From Pteria penguin (lineage: Eukaryota > Mollusca > Bivalvia > Pterioida > Pteriidae): a stretch of 64,000 bases of DNA. Both the position numbers and the translations under genes were made by a program. Under the pieces are notes generated by a model that did not search any database, had not been told where the DNA came from, and saw only the letters and a list, made by a program, of their open reading frames with translations. This document shows, piece after piece, positions 12,097-25,451 of the stretch. Within the stretch, counting starts at the first letter, position 1. The number at the start of each line of letters is the position of its first letter. The DNA lies in NCBI GenBank assembly GCA_035048485.1, contig CM068587.1, forward strand, positions 35,771,316 to 35,835,315. Direction: 5' to 3'.

Positions 12097-12720
12097 AGTC
12101 AATACCACAACTGACCATCCTAAGTCGCTACCACAACTGACCGTCCTAAGTCGATACCACAATTGACCGTACTAAGTCTATACCACAAATGACTGTCCTA
12201 AATTGATACTGCAACTAACCATACTAAGTCGCTACCACAACAGACGATCTTAAGTTGATACCCCAATTGACCGTACTAAGTCGCTATCAAAACTGACCGT
12301 CCCAAGTCACTACCCAAAACTGACCATCCTAAGTCAATACCACAACTGATCATCCTAAGTCGCTACCACAACTGACCCTCCTAAGTTGATACCAAAACTG
12401 ACCGTCCTCAGTCGATACCAAAACTGACAATTCTAAATCGATACCACAACCGACCTTCCTAATTTGATACCACAAATGACCGTACTAAGTCGCTACCAAA
12501 ACTAACTGACCATCGTAGGTCGATGCCAAAACTGACAATTCTAAATCGATACCACAACTGACCATCCTAAGTCGCTAACACAACTGACCATCCTAAGTCG
12601 GTACCACAACTAATCATCCTAAGTCAATACCATAACTGACCGTCGTAATTCTTTACCACAACTGACCATCCTAAATAGATACAACAACTGACCAGCCTAA
12701 GTCAATACCACTACTGCATT
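12097..12720. repeat. 26-bp minisatellite, about 24 units
   Basis: The unit is close to TACCACAACTGACC plus [A/G]TCCTAAGTCG[A/C]. About 24 diverged tandem copies occur with frequent single substitutions and a few indels. There are no unique spacers, so it is not a CRISPR array. It lies between the 3' ends of the convergent genes A and B. Confidence 0.95.
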
Positions 12721-13320
12721 ATAATCCAATATTTTGAATTAGAGGTTCGCATTCGTCACGGTATTGTCCGTTTATATTAGAAATAAAGGGGAAATCATTC
12801 GTACAAGTTTATTCGTTATCATTATTGAAGGAAAAAGAAAAAATAGCGTAACATCTCAATCACAAAAATATGTATGTTTGTTGACACACCGGCTTTGACT
12901 CTTCCTCCTCAGTACTACAGTCGTATCACATTCGATATTTTGTGATGTCTCTTCATGTTTGATCTGCATGACTGTGGCGAATATATTCATACAGCAGAAT
13001 AAAATGTATCATTTTAATGAACATAAAAACTGGTGTATATAAATATGCAAAGGCTATAAGGAGATCAGTCTTTAATTAAAAATCATCATTTTGTATATTG
13101 TAGATTATGATCTTGTTTCATTTTTACATAAAAAACGTTTTAAATGTTTAATAATTCTCTTGCCACCTTTTGTACATATTGTTTATAATTATTGTAAATA
13201 TGCAGCTTTGGTACATGTTAGATCAAAACGTCAATATAAATCGTGCATAATGATAACGTGTGTCAACGAAAATAAAACAGTACAGTTTGAAAAAATTAGA
13301 AAAAATGGTAAGAGGTCTGA

Positions 13321-13321
<1 letters not shown>

Positions 13322-13355
<34 letters not shown>

Positions 13356-13935
13356 AAGGGTAAAAACCCAATAAGAATAAGTTAATAATAATAATAACAA
13401 CAACAATTGCAAATGACGGAATCTGTCATGTGACCAATAAGCAAATCGATAATATGCTTAATCCCGTGGTTATAATCATTATAATTATCCGAAATCCGAA
13501 GTCTGAAATCTAATATAGACAGAAGGGAATCTGAATAAAGGATGTTATCACATACTCAAAGTGGAAACTGCTGACGTCCAGAATATCTAAAGAGTAATAT
13601 GTTTACTAAATGGCTTAAATAAAGAGCAGAAAAAGTAGTCAAAATGAATGAGAATCATACTAGGACACGGCTAAGGATGCGTGAAGAAGTCTTTCAATGA
13701 CTTACTTATTCACACTTTTTATTTCATATATTACGACTTTAATACCCAAGATCGTGATTACTTGATCTTGATCAAGATTACGTGATTGACCTTTTTGACT
13801 CGTGCTTTTATACACACCACTGTTTTGTCTTTCAGAGGGGCAGAAAAGTGAAGAACAATTGATTTGGTAGGTGTTTAAAATACAAAACATGAAAGGAATA
13901 AGTATTTGCCATCTTGCGTATTAATGTCAATACTG

Positions 13936-14023
<88 letters not shown>
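13322..14023. repeat. poly(A) tract and (GA)n microsatellite
   Basis: A run of about 32 A lies at 13322-13353, and a GA dinucleotide tract at 13936-14023. The intervening sequence has no supportable gene. Open frames over the GA tract (Ser-Leu repeats) are artefacts. Confidence 0.9.
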
Positions 14024-14026
<3 letters not shown>

Positions 14027-14491
14027 TTCTGATGGAAATTCAAATTCGGTCCTGTAAAAATATGTTTTAGTTTACTTATCGATATCTAGATGATAATATC
14101 GCATGAGCAACGATACAGAATTAAAATCGAAATTTTTTTTTCAACCTGCTTTAATATTAATTCTTTGCCATATAAATAAGTATGTGTTGAATCTCCATTA
14201 CCCCATCAAGTCCGATAACTCTTCATACGTTTTCATCTACAAAATAAGTCATGTATTGTATTATTTAAACTATCAAATGTGTCCAAGTTATATATCATGA
14301 CTTTTCGAAAATTAAAAAAAAAATTATATTAAGTATTTTAATGTAATTGACAATCTTCCTGATATTTTAAAAACTTTAAAAAGATTTGTAACAATATTGT
14401 ACAGTACATCAGATTTACTTATACAGTTTAAATAAAAACATATGCTTTATGAATTATGAATTTACATAGATTTATACAATGTTTATTTATG

Positions 14492-14832
14492 TTATGGTAT
14501 CGTCAATGGAGGATTGCATGACTTACCACTTGCAAATCTTTTTTTCCTCCAGTGGTGCGCCCATTTAACATTGAACCCCAAATCTTTATTGGAAGAGATT
14601 GCCATCGAGCCATGCTTCTTGTTCTTACTTAATGCATGAGCAGACGTTCCTAATTTATGAATGTTTGCACGGGCAGTACCACCATGTTTTGAAATCGCTA
14701 TGGCATGATCGTGATTAGCATCAGCATGTGTTAACCCATTCTTTCTTCCAGTGACGACAGAGATCGTGCCACTCGGATGGTATTGCACGGACATCATCAT
14801 AGGCATAGGGGGGAAATGAGCGTTAAATTGCT
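14492..14832 (-). CDS. gene B exon 2: secreted His-rich protein
   Basis: Reading on the minus strand, acceptor TTATTTTTACAG ends at 14833. The phase-1 join to 19216 gives Glu, QFNAHFPPMPMMMSVQ, and an open frame to the stop at 14492-14494, 132 residues in total. The mature chain carries GRKNGLTHADANHDHA, HGGTARANIHKLGTSAHAL and KNKKHGSMAI, then AHHWRKKRF, followed by a 12-residue tail with one Cys. RKKR fits a convertase site. Alternating small or His residues in the core suggest beta strands (inference). A minus-sense AATAAA lies at 14482-14487, unusually close to the stop. It is the clear paralogue of C and D and a more distant one of A. Function is unknown. Confidence 0.78.
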
Positions 14833-15339
14833 CTGTAAAAATAAATTATGGTTATGGATAATTGTGCTTGCTTCTGAACTCTTTCAATGTGAAGAAATTC
14901 ATGGAGAAATTCATGAATTTCTTATAATTTTTTTCTATTTAACTGTCATAATTTCATTTTTGTTACATGGAAAAATACTATTCTAGAGGAATATATAATA
15001 CATTTGCAGACCGCTTCAATACCTCCTACGGGTCACATTTTTTAGGTATAGAGCTTCCCTATTCTTTTTCACTTTTGAGAGATAACACACTTAACGCTTA
15101 AGAATAGTAAATTTTATTAATTATAAGGTCTTATCATTATACAACTTACTTCTTCAATATGAAATGCTTTATCCAAAAGTGCAATACTAGCCCCCTTTCC
15201 TCTGTACTCATCAAAACATCATTCAGAGTATAAGCAGTTGCTTTGTAGTGTGCACTACTTTTCTTGACCTAAGATAATACCTATTTACCATTTTAAATCT
15301 TTATACGGTGTCTACAAAATCACTTTTTTACAACAAATA

Positions 15340-15615
15340 CGAAAGTAACTGGTGTCGCATGATTATGGCACTAACAACAATGTACCACAGTGGATATTCA
15401 CGGACCCCTGACATTCATAGGTGAGACTAAATGCCTGGGAGGAGTAAGCGTCTCATGTCTGGCTAGTCACACCGGCCGTAAATGCCCTTAAATTGAGACG
15501 AAACAAATATAATTCAGCACTGTATATATACATGAATGTAACCAAACACCGTATAGAAAGTGCCACAGCCACACAACAGGAAAAATGGCATAATAATACT
15601 CATGTCAAACTCTCC
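15340..15615 (-). repeat. full copy of dispersed repeat (GGAGACGCTTACTCC family)
   Basis: On the minus strand this matches 34508-34775 and 36880-37155 over their whole length. Shared blocks include the TTTGTTCACATTCATGTATA region, the GAGACGCTTACTCCTCCC core, GGGGTCCGTGAATATCCAC and GTGACACCAGTTACTTTCGT. No coding capacity. It lies in the intron of gene B. Confidence 0.8.
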
Positions 15616-16729
15616 GCGGGAAACTTGTTTAGGAACTACATAATTCAGCTGACCCTGCGAATGACTGCTGCAGTGTCTTTGTGGAAAATCACCACTTTAA
15701 TCGGTATTTTGATTGGTCAGAATAAATAAATAAATAATGAGATACTAAAGCATGAAAAGCCAATGAAAATAGTTATGCATAGCCCACACCACACATGCAG
15801 GGTGTTAATGTTCGTATATAACTTGCTAAAATACCGCACAATTAGAATTGTAATGCAAAAGAAGGAGTTTTTACTTGGTTTGGACCTCGAAAATAAACAG
15901 GGTCAACAGCTTTAATAGAGAAATACCTATCCCATCCCTTGTTGACCGGTCACACCCTCCATCCAAAAATGATTCTTAAACATTTATTTACTTTTAAAAT
16001 TGGAATCCATAAAACTTGATGATGATTTTGAATACAACCAACAATTTCGTCCTGCAAATGAAAAGCCAGTAAAACAATTTTAAAACGCCTGTTCATACGT
16101 ATGTAGCTACTTTTTATTTTTGTAAACTTTTAATCGGACCTCCTGGGTTCCTCACGTTTTCTTACGGTAGCAAATGCAATCCGAGGTCAACCATGCTAAT
16201 GGATATTAAATGAAGAGTACTTGTTCTGAATATATATGAGCATATATCTCTAGGTTACTGATGAGGGATCTTTTATCCGAATTATCAATGTATGTCTATA
16301 TTGTAAACTTTAACCTGGTATTCTTATGATTCTCTGTATTGTCAGAGTGATATCACATATACAAGACACGTTCGTTTATCTCATGCTTACATGTTATCCG
16401 TACTTGTTTAATTAATCAGGCAGCCATCATGATGATAATTCCCATCATTATAATTGTATATACCTTGAAATTGGTATAACATGAAGGAATTCGTATTGCC
16501 ATTTTTTTTTATTTTCAGATTTACATACACGTAGTTATTGAATAAAAAAATCATGATCGTTATAATAATGATGATAAAAATATGAAAAATAGACAGCAAT
16601 TTAATCAATTATATACAAAACAAATAAATAATAATAAACCAAAGAAAATAAAAACCTGTACTATTTAATTCACAATCACATGCATGAATGCAAGCATTTA
16701 TGGAAAACTTTTATGGAGAAAAAATTGAG

Positions 16730-16790
16730 AAAAAAAAAAAACAAAAACGAAAAACAAAACAAACAAACACCGCCCCCCCCCCCCCCCGGG
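16730..16790. repeat. A-rich and poly(C) tract
   Basis: An A/AAC-rich run is followed by about 15 consecutive C (16773-16787). Frames translating to Lys and Pro runs here are artefacts. Confidence 0.9.
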
Positions 16791-17342
16791 CAACACCCCA
16801 GAACAAACAAATACTATCGAGTGTGGGTGGTTTCCGTAACTTTGAATTTGAATTTGAAGAGTCAAATTCCTTAAAACAAAATTTGAAATTTATTTCGTAT
16901 GTTTACACATATTTGTCCCTAACTGAACGATTATACGCCTCTTATAGACCGTGTGCCATATTGTTTGGAAAATTCGAAAAGCAAGAGTAATATTTTTTTA
17001 TTATATAATTTTTTGGGTTTTTTAAAATAATTCTTTAAACTGTGAGATTTTAGGTAATTTTTTAAATGTTGATAAGTGAAATAATTCAGTGGAGCAAACT
17101 TTAAAATAACAGGAAAACGCCCTGTAATCAATGCATGCAATGCTACCGGTTAGAGAATGTGATTGGTTAGGGAAGAATAATAAAAACGCCATAGAATGCT
17201 ATATATTATGTCTAGTTAACAGTTAATGTGATTGTTGTTTGTAACTATTGTAGAATGTATTTTTGATATTTATTTGTCTAATATGTGTGCAGTGTACTTG
17301 TAAATACGAATGATAACATTTAAAAAAAATTAATCGCAACAA

Positions 17343-17430
17343 AACAGGAGAAGCTTTATTCTCCTGGGCACATAGTCTCATCTCTGAAATTCGGTGTTCA
17401 AAATATCCTCAGTGGTACAATGTTGTGAAA
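17343..17430 (+). repeat. fragment of dispersed repeat
   Basis: The sequence AACAGGAGAAGCTTTATTCT followed by CCTGGGCACATAGTCTCATC is a diverged GGAGACGCTTACTCC-family core. Only the central part is kept. Confidence 0.55.
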
Positions 17431-17639
17431 GTTTAATTCAAATAACTTCCGTATTATACATTATGTACTTTGTCAATATTTAACGTGTTATTATAAATAG
17501 TTAATTTGTAAGAAGAAAACGTGAACAGAAATACATCAAAAGATAATAATGAGACGGGTATCTGAATTTAAGACCAATTGGCAAAACAACAATAGTAGAT
17601 CTTTTAACGATAAACAAGTTATTGTCATCGGTTGAGTGA

Positions 17640-17865
17640 TTGGTGTTTGTTTTACGTCACTCCACCATTATTTCACATATACGGTGACGGCATCTGTCAG
17701 ACACATTGCATAGAAACTTCTACCTTTGCAATGGACCCACCCGAAGCAGTAAGGGATCTTTTGCGTCCTACGCTTACCGTGACAAGTGACCTCGGTTTTT
17801 ACTCTCATCCGAAAGACAGTACATCGGCGTGCTCAGGGTGGGAATCGAACCCGGGACCTCTAGAA
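17640..17865 (-). mobile_element. diverged tRNA-derived SINE
   Basis: Matches the SINE at 10925-11186 in order: GTTTTACGTCACTCC, GGTGACGGCATCTG, GCAATGGACCCACCCG, CCTCGGTTTTTACT and CATCCGAAAGACAG. The minus-sense B box (GGTTCGATTCC) is kept. Many substitutions, so an old copy. Confidence 0.75.
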
Positions 17866-18515
17866 CGAAGACGATATTGTACAAAAGGTGTCAAAGTGAA
17901 ACTAAAACGGACTAAAAGGAATCAACGAACACATCTGCCCTTTTAAAATACAATATATACGTCGTGAATTTAAAACAAATAAAGCAAGGTTTTATAGGAC
18001 AAGAATGAATAATACAAAGATTTATTTTGGAGAATCAAAATTGAAAATATGCATTTCTTATTTTATTTGACAATAGTGAATCGTAAAATGCTGTATTGTA
18101 GAAAATATATCATAACAATTACTATGAGTAAAATTAACATGACTAGACATTTTAAACCTATTTCACGGTATTAATATGCATTGTCTTATAATTATCGCAA
18201 TACACTTCGGAAGTGATTTTAAATATATGGCAGATCTAAACCTACAATTACCCAATCCGATCATTTTCTGCATTTTCTATCAGTAAAATCACTGCCTTGA
18301 ACATCACTAGACACTTTTAATCAATTGCACAGTATTAATATTGGCAATATATTATTATCTTCTAATTATTGATATATGTTTTGGAAATAGTAAATAATAT
18401 CGTTCGTTCTGTCCGTTATGTATTGGAAAATATTCTATGCTTCTCTATGTAGCTCATTCATTATAAAATGCAACAGTAAATGTATACATGCGCAAGCAAA
18501 TGTTGTTATATATAA

Positions 18516-18660
<145 letters not shown>

Positions 18661-19215
18661 TGCTTGAAAATGTATATGTTTGAGGTTTATACCTGCAAAG
18701 TTAACATGCCCATCTTTTGTCAATGGTTTTTGCAATGAACTTAATGATTCTTTTTATAATATACGTATATTAGTATATACATACAACTGAAAGTTAAATC
18801 ATGTAATTCTTCATGGTCCAAATTCATTGTCCTCATTATAGCGGTCACTGTACTAAACAATACCATATTTCAAAATGAATTTTGATGTGGTATTTTACAA
18901 GGTTATCCGAAACAACACTAATCACAACAGCAAAAAGACCAGATTGATATTTGACTTAAAACAATATTTACATTAAACGCTTAATATGGCTTATCTGATT
19001 AAATATCTTTCATAAAGACCTGAAGATGTCTTCATTTAATCTAACAAAAGCTACATATCTTATTTTAAACCATGAAACAAGCAGGCAAGAAAAATAAAAT
19101 AGTAGACTCTCTTTCATGTAAACAGACAGTTTTCAAAGGACATTATTCACTATAATAAATATAAATAAACTTTTCAAAGTATAACGTTATGTTTACTAAG
19201 AAATCCTTTACTTAC

Positions 19216-19273
19216 CAGGAAATAGAACCACAAAAATCCCCACAACAAACAAAACTTCTCCAATGCAGCTCAT
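19216..19273 (-). CDS. gene B exon 1: signal peptide
   Basis: On the minus strand ATG at 19273 opens MSCIGEVLFVVGIFVVLFP, a compact hydrophobic leader. It is followed by donor G|GTAAGTAAAG (close to consensus) in phase 1. The intron to exon 2 is 4383 bp, the longest of the four genes, and holds SINE, TA-repeat and dispersed-repeat insertions. The ATG is the first in this frame after upstream stops. Confidence 0.72.
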
Positions 19274-20389
19274 CCTCTTGTTCTATTACAAGGTGTCAAA
19301 GGGTGAGGTAAGTCATATAAGAATGTTCTACTTTTAGTACATCGTCACAGCTTGGGGAGGACAGGGTACGCATAGGCTTACTAGGATCAAAGAGACAATT
19401 TACAACTAAAACAAGCGGCAAAAATATAAATTTGCAATTACAATGAGATGGTAGTATCGGGTAATATTCATTGACATGTAAATGGCCGATCGAACACGTA
19501 TTAATGCGTGTTCGTCTAGGGCGACTGAGCACATATTCATATAAGATTATATGTTATTATAACCTATTCACGTAGGATAAAAAAAATATTGGATAATCCC
19601 TTGTCATAGCAAGTACAAATTAACAACTGGCGTTTTCTTTACGCAAATGATACACAATGTTTATATTCACCGATAAATGCTAGACACAGTGCTTTCCGAA
19701 TTATTACAGTCTATTCATTTAAAGCATACACAGACACAAAATAATATACACTAATATTAAGGAAAAGTAAAAGAAAGTTAGGTATCTCTGAACGATCTCA
19801 ATACGGTTCTAATTGTCTAAACTCATGGCGTGTAAGCCATATTGGCCTCGATCAATATTTATGTCGAGGATTTCAATGCAGTAAATAAAGAAGACAAAAA
19901 TGAAGTAAAGTTTCGGGGTATCATGAATGACAGACCCAAACATAGAAATTGGTAGAGAGAGAATTGTCAGAGGACAAATGATCTTGTCAGGTGGGGCATA
20001 AATGCTGTGTATGACATGATCAAAGATATTTTTTTCCAAAATTCCCCTTACTTTTAAAATATGATTTTCCTTGTAGCCAAGAGTAACGTTTTAAAAACAA
20101 ATAAATGATATTATTTAAAGATTTTGTCAGACAAAATATGAACATGATCAGCCCTTATATTACGATACAAAAGAGGCAAAACCCCCCAATTTTTTAAGAA
20201 AATAATTTTAGATCAAGATCACAAAGTAATAGAAACTAATTTAAGCTCAGAATCTAGGGCCAGTACTAGTGGTTAAATCTTCATCTCACTATTTTATGGA
20301 ATTACCCCATGTTCTGTTCCTCATGTTGTGTTTTTAGCGTAAATAACCATGTACCAGCGTGAAAGGTGGCTGATGTTTAGATTGGATTA

Positions 20390-20588
20390 ATTGTTTGATA
20401 ATTGTTTTACGTCACTCAACGATTATTTTATGTATAGTGAGGGATATTTTACATGCCACAGTTAGCGGGTTCAAGTTTCCACTGTCTTATCCGAAAGAGA
20501 GAACACAGGCGTGCCCATGGCTGGTTTCGAAACCGAGACCTTTTTGTCACGAGCCGCGAACCTCATCCACTGAGCCACATTGGCTTAC
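20390..20588 (-). mobile_element. old SINE relic
   Basis: Contains TAATTGTTTTACGTCACTCAA, AGGGATATTTTACATGCCA and TTATCCGAAAGAGAGAACAC, in the order of the minus-strand SINE at 10925-11186, with internal losses. No target duplication was recognised. Confidence 0.6.
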
Positions 20589-20666
20589 TATATTTAGAAC
20601 AAAAGGGTGAAATATTATGTAACAATTGTAGATCGTTTGTTGAATGTACATATGAAATATTGAAAT

Positions 20667-21465
20667 ATGAACAATCTCCATAAAAATGGAAATCGTAGAT
20701 ATAAATACATTGTCATTGGGCGGGAAGATACATATTTTGTAAAAGAACACTCTGATGCAAAACACAAGTATACCGAAGATCAAATCATCAAAATGCTGGA
20801 ATTTTTAATAGACAATATTTTCGTGGTGTTTGGAGGGAACATTTTTCAGCAAATCATTGGCTTTCCCATGGGAACTAACTGCGCCCTCTTCTTGCTGACA
20901 TTTTCTTATATTCGTATGAGGCAGAATTTATTCAAACATGCTCTCCACAGGCAGAAAAAGCCTTGCATCTCAGTTTAATGTTACGTACAGATATATAGAC
21001 GACGTATTGTCAATCAATAATCCCAACTTTAAGGATTACATACATGAAATCTATCCCCATGAACTTGAGATAAAAGAGACAACCGAGAGCAATAATTCCG
21101 CTTCGTATCTGGATATATTTTAAACTTTCGACAATAATGGTCATTTGAACACCTCTCTGTATGACAAACGTGACGATTTTAACTTCCATATAACCAACTT
21201 TCCGTTTCTTTGCAGCAATATCCCGTCCTCATCTGCCGATGGAGGTTTTATATCTCAACTTATAAAGTACGCAAGAGCCTGTTCTCTATACGACGGTATT
21301 ATTCCAAGAGCCAAACGACTGGCCACTAAGTTGCTCATGCAGGGATATGTTAAAGAACGTCTGAAATTGTCACTGAGGAAGTTCTACGGTCGCTATTGGG
21401 ATTTTGTACGAAAATTTGATGTGCCTCTTTCTACAATTATTGATAATATTCTGGAATGCGACTAA
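20667..21465 (+). pseudogene. Penelope-like reverse transcriptase, broken
   Basis: Three consecutive frames make up one reverse-transcriptase domain. The first (20667-20978) has QQIIGFPMGTNCA, the fingers/palm motif preceding the active site. The second (20938-21123) has YRYIDDVLSINN, whose IDD carries the catalytic Asp pair, then ELEIKETTES and SASYLDIF. The third (21145-21465) has YDKRDDFNFHITNFPFL, SQLIKYARACSLYD and LRKFYGRYWDFV. A frameshift near 20950 and a stop at 21121-21123 break it. The order of motifs resembles Penelope-like (PLE) reverse transcriptases, but assignment to PLE over another retroelement class is from memory. The dispersed repeat follows at 21590-21665. Confidence 0.72.
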
Positions 21466-21589
21466 ATGACCTGTTCAGTGAACCTCAAATATGACTTTGT
21501 ATACCAGTTTTGTACTTTCGTATGTACAATTAGGAAACCAAAACTCTTGATTTTGACATGTTTCTTAAGAACTGCTGTGACGGGTGATG

Positions 21590-21665
21590 CATGCAAACAG
21601 GAGACGCTTACTCTCCCCGGGCACCTGGTCTCACCTCGGAATTTTTCAGTATTTCGGGGTTCACC
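21590..21665 (+). repeat. dispersed repeat downstream of the RT fragment
   Basis: ACAGGAGACGCTTACTCTCC and GGGCACCTGGTCTCACCTC match the family core. Its position after the reverse-transcriptase C-terminus repeats what is seen at 6755-7060. Confidence 0.7.
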
Positions 21666-21669
21666 AAAG

Positions 21670-24600
21670 TTCCTTTTTGAAACTTACACGATTTTATATC
21701 TGTCCTTGGACTTTGAGATTGATTAACGGTTTGGTACTTCTTCGATATTGATTCCAACCTACAATGGTTAAAAGAATTCGAAAAATGCACTGTGACAAGT
21801 GATTTAACATTCGTTTGCCATGCTCCCTCGTCTTGCATTCCAATTAAAGTTACCATAACTCATATATAGAAATCATGGAAAATATCGGCGAAATATTGTT
21901 TAAGTAAACAAGTACCGAAAGGTTACCACATCTCGATATCCATGGAATAATAAGGCAATATCGTGTCGAATGTCATATTTAGATTAACGCAAACCCCAAT
22001 TAAATTGAAGTGAAAATTGATGCCCGGGAGAAGTCTAGTGCTTGCATACAACAATTACCAAGTCCAGGAAGTAACACCATAATGAAATATAATGTCAAAT
22101 CAAGGATAGTCAGAAAGTTCAAAGTGGTTAGTTTGTATGATCAGATCCAAAAATGTCGGTTTACATTCTTGAAAGGAGTATCTACAATTGCACCACACCT
22201 ATATCAACCATAAATTCCATCAGTGACAATTTTAACGTAGTGTCATAGTAAGAGGCGAAATCTTCGTATTTAGAATCATTTAAAATCGATCGTTGTGATA
22301 TAGATGATATAGTTTCCATGTAATAATTGAATGGCGAAGCCAAATATGAGTAATGATTTTATGATTTCATTTAGACAAGATTTAAAGATTATTTGAATAG
22401 ATTTTTACCCAGGCATCAAAGAGTTGTCTTTCTTTCATCAAACGTTGATAATCGCATTGGCTACATTAAGCATTTAAACTCGGTATCGATAATGTATTAT
22501 ACCTAGAGAGTTATTATATTATCAAATATTACTAAGAAAACCCTCGTTTGATAATATTTGTGACTGTGTTTTCTTATTGTTCCTCCGTATACAAAGATTA
22601 TGTCAATTACAAACTCATTGCATTTACCTGAAGCAACAAATTCATCTAAAGTTATGAGAGATATTCTACATGAAGATGTCTATTGTGATATATGACGTCT
22701 TATTTTACGGTTTCATCCAAAAGACATGAGCTCCTTTGCAGTTTCACAGAGAGACAACAAATCCGAAAATAGTAATAGAAAATGGAACATTTCAGAAATG
22801 TGTGGAACTACAGGATGTAGTAGTAGTATTAGTAGTATAGTAGTATTACACTTAGTTACAGCAAACTTTCAAATATGCAATTTCAATGTTCTTTCTCTTC
22901 TTACTTCAGTATTTCACTTCAGGCTGTGGAGCACTGTAAGGATCAAGCACATTTATGCTGTTATTTTTCATAACAAGAACTGTGAATCATAATAAATTTT
23001 TCTGAAACGGGGTGACGACCCTTTCTCACTTTCCCAATGAATAATTTACTGTGCACAGTCAATTATACTTGATCTACAATGGGTTGGGGTCATTCTTTCA
23101 TTTAAATAGTTTTACAATGGTTGTTATAAAAAAAATTGGGGTGGAGCAAACTTGCAGGTGAGAAATGAAGAAAAATTCTAAAACAACCTTCCCGACAAAC
23201 CCAGTATGTAAAATAACTGGGCATGTCTATGTTCACTGAACAGTTGTTTGGCCACTCTTACTTACCTTTCAAAAGTTCTTTGCAATACAACTACATTTAA
23301 ACAAAAATATAAAGAAAGGTAACTTTTACATACTGCATGTATACTTTGTGTGAGATGTAAAGAACGTACATGTGGCAAACAACGAGACGTAAAGATGTCT
23401 ATTATTGTGGAAGACACTCTAATATATTTAGACACAATAAGTTTGTTAAAGATATAGCCCACTGTCCCAATCAGTAATCGGTAACAATTAATACGAGAAA
23501 CGCGACATTATACTGGTATGTTCCAAACGAATAACAATAAAATAAAAAAGTCAGCTTGTGACTACTATTATGTCATAACTACTCGATGTTATACTAGCTC
23601 GCATAAGCTTATAACAATACGGGAAGTGTAAATGTCAACAGGGGATGTTTACTCCTCCATCGCACTTGATAGCCAACATGTCTATTTTGTCTTGTATAAC
23701 AGATGTTCCATATTAAATACTATTTGATATCTTTGCATTTTATTTGTCAGACACGGTGTCTGTATGCAAATAAAATCTTTAAAACGACTCTACATTTTAT
23801 GGGATATGTACCGGACGTAAAAAAAATTTATGGTACCAATTTTGCCGCCGAACAGTTATCTAGATATATGAAATAATCCTACAAAATGCATTGGGATATA
23901 ATTTTTGCACATTTTATATAGATCAGCGGGACTTATTTTCTGAAATATCAGTGGCTACCATTTAAATTATCATGTGAAATTTTCTGAAGGAAATGTCAGA
24001 AGATTTATTGCCTCTCATAGATTTAAAATAGATCTGTGAAAACTATATATGATATAGGGACACTGATAGAATAATGAGCGATATGTGTTAATGTATTGAC
24101 AAACTAAACCAAGGCAAAATAGAAACAAGTTCGGTAAACAACTTGCTTTACCCGAGTCCCGCAGTCCTTTGTTTTTGACAGACCAAATTGTATGAAAAAT
24201 CACCAAGGACATACACTTAAGGTGATCCCTTACATCTATCGATGCGTCGATCGCGATTAATCGCACTCATAAGCCCTCCCTCAGATCACTGCTTTATGTC
24301 CATGTATACGGTCACACGTTTTCGTAGACCCTTAGTTTATTAGAGAAGCGCGGACAATATATATAGCGGACAGACGGACTTACACGTATTGGTAAAATGC
24401 CATCACTGAAAAGAAATTGATTACTTCATTACATCCAAAACCTACTCCAAACGATTTCGCTGTCCATTAACTTTTTCAACTTTATGCACATTAGTCAAAA
24501 AGGTTGATAAGGTAAATAATACGCACTAAGGTATATATGTTCTATATCTACTATCTTAATTTATTTCGACCGAGTATGCCATCTGCTATTCAGGCGAATG

Positions 24601-25164
24601 TTAACTGATTTGCCAGCTACCTAGCAGGTCAAGTCCAGTACGTGCTGAGTAATGGAGTATCACAGAAGAGACATCGAAATGCGCATATGTGGCACTTAAG
24701 TAATATAGGAGTATTTTTCCGTGCCCCATTTGATCCTCTCCTATATGATTACTAAAGCTGGGATATGACAAGGCGACAACTACGACCCATATGTTTTAGA
24801 TATACGTGATCGTTGTTCATCAACGTTTATAAGTCAGAATCATTTCACGAACTTATTTATTGAAGAAACATCGTAAACAGTGTAGAAAATTAACACCTAG
24901 ACGAGCATAAAATTAATCCTTATTCTTAACGTGATAGAAAGCAAACAGGGACAATTTATTTTTCCATTTTATCCATTTTTAAAATATACTGGTTATACGT
25001 CTGTGAGGTGGACATTGAAGGAAAATAATCTAAGTTGATTATGGATACTATTTAATCCTGATCGACTGCTAAAGTTTAAACGATCTTAAGTAGAAGACAT
25101 CGAAATGAAGATAATGCAGGCATTCTCTTATAATATATTCAATTAAATCTCATTCCTGCATATT
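21670..25164. other. gene-less stretch
   Basis: I see no supportable gene. A short (GTA)n run lies at 22818-22847 and a worn dispersed-repeat core near 23637-23665. Other frames are short and without flanking splice signals. Confidence 0.45.
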
Positions 25165-25178
25165 TCCATTTCAGACCT

Positions 25179-25451
25179 AAGCCGGCGTGGCCTAGTGGTA
25201 TCGCGTCGGACTCCTGATCGGGAGGCCGGGGTTCGAGTCCCGCTCTGGTCATGCGGGTGTCATGTCTTTCGGATGAGACAGTAAAAACCGAGGCCCCGTG
25301 TCGTGGTATGCATGGCACGTTAAAGATCCCTCACTGCTTCGGGTGGGTCCGTTGCAAAGGTCAAAATTTGTATGCTCCGCATCAGGCAGATGCCGTCACC
25401 ATATACGTGAAATATTCGTGGTGTGACGTAAAACAATAATCAATCAATCAA
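25179..25451 (+). mobile_element. full-length tRNA-derived SINE with 14-bp target duplication
   Basis: The best SINE in the window. The tRNA-like head (GGCGTGGCCTAGTGGTATCG; B box GGTTCGAGTCC) is followed by a conserved body (CGGATGAGACAGTAAAAACC, CACGTTAAAGATCCCTCACT, CATCAGGCAGATGCCGTCAC) and an (AATC)n tail. The direct duplication TCCATTTCAGACCT flanks it at 25165-25178 and 25452-25465 without mismatch, which suggests recent insertion. The duplication length and the CCATTT end are typical of LINE-driven integration. Confidence 0.93.

Noticed and set aside
12097..12720. CRISPR-like regular repeats
   Set aside because: Units are contiguous 26-mers with no unique spacers and gradual divergence, in eukaryotic DNA. 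It is a minisatellite.
14777..14986. Plus-strand frame overlapping gene B exon 2
   Set aside because: Antisense to a supported exon, with no signal or domain of its own.
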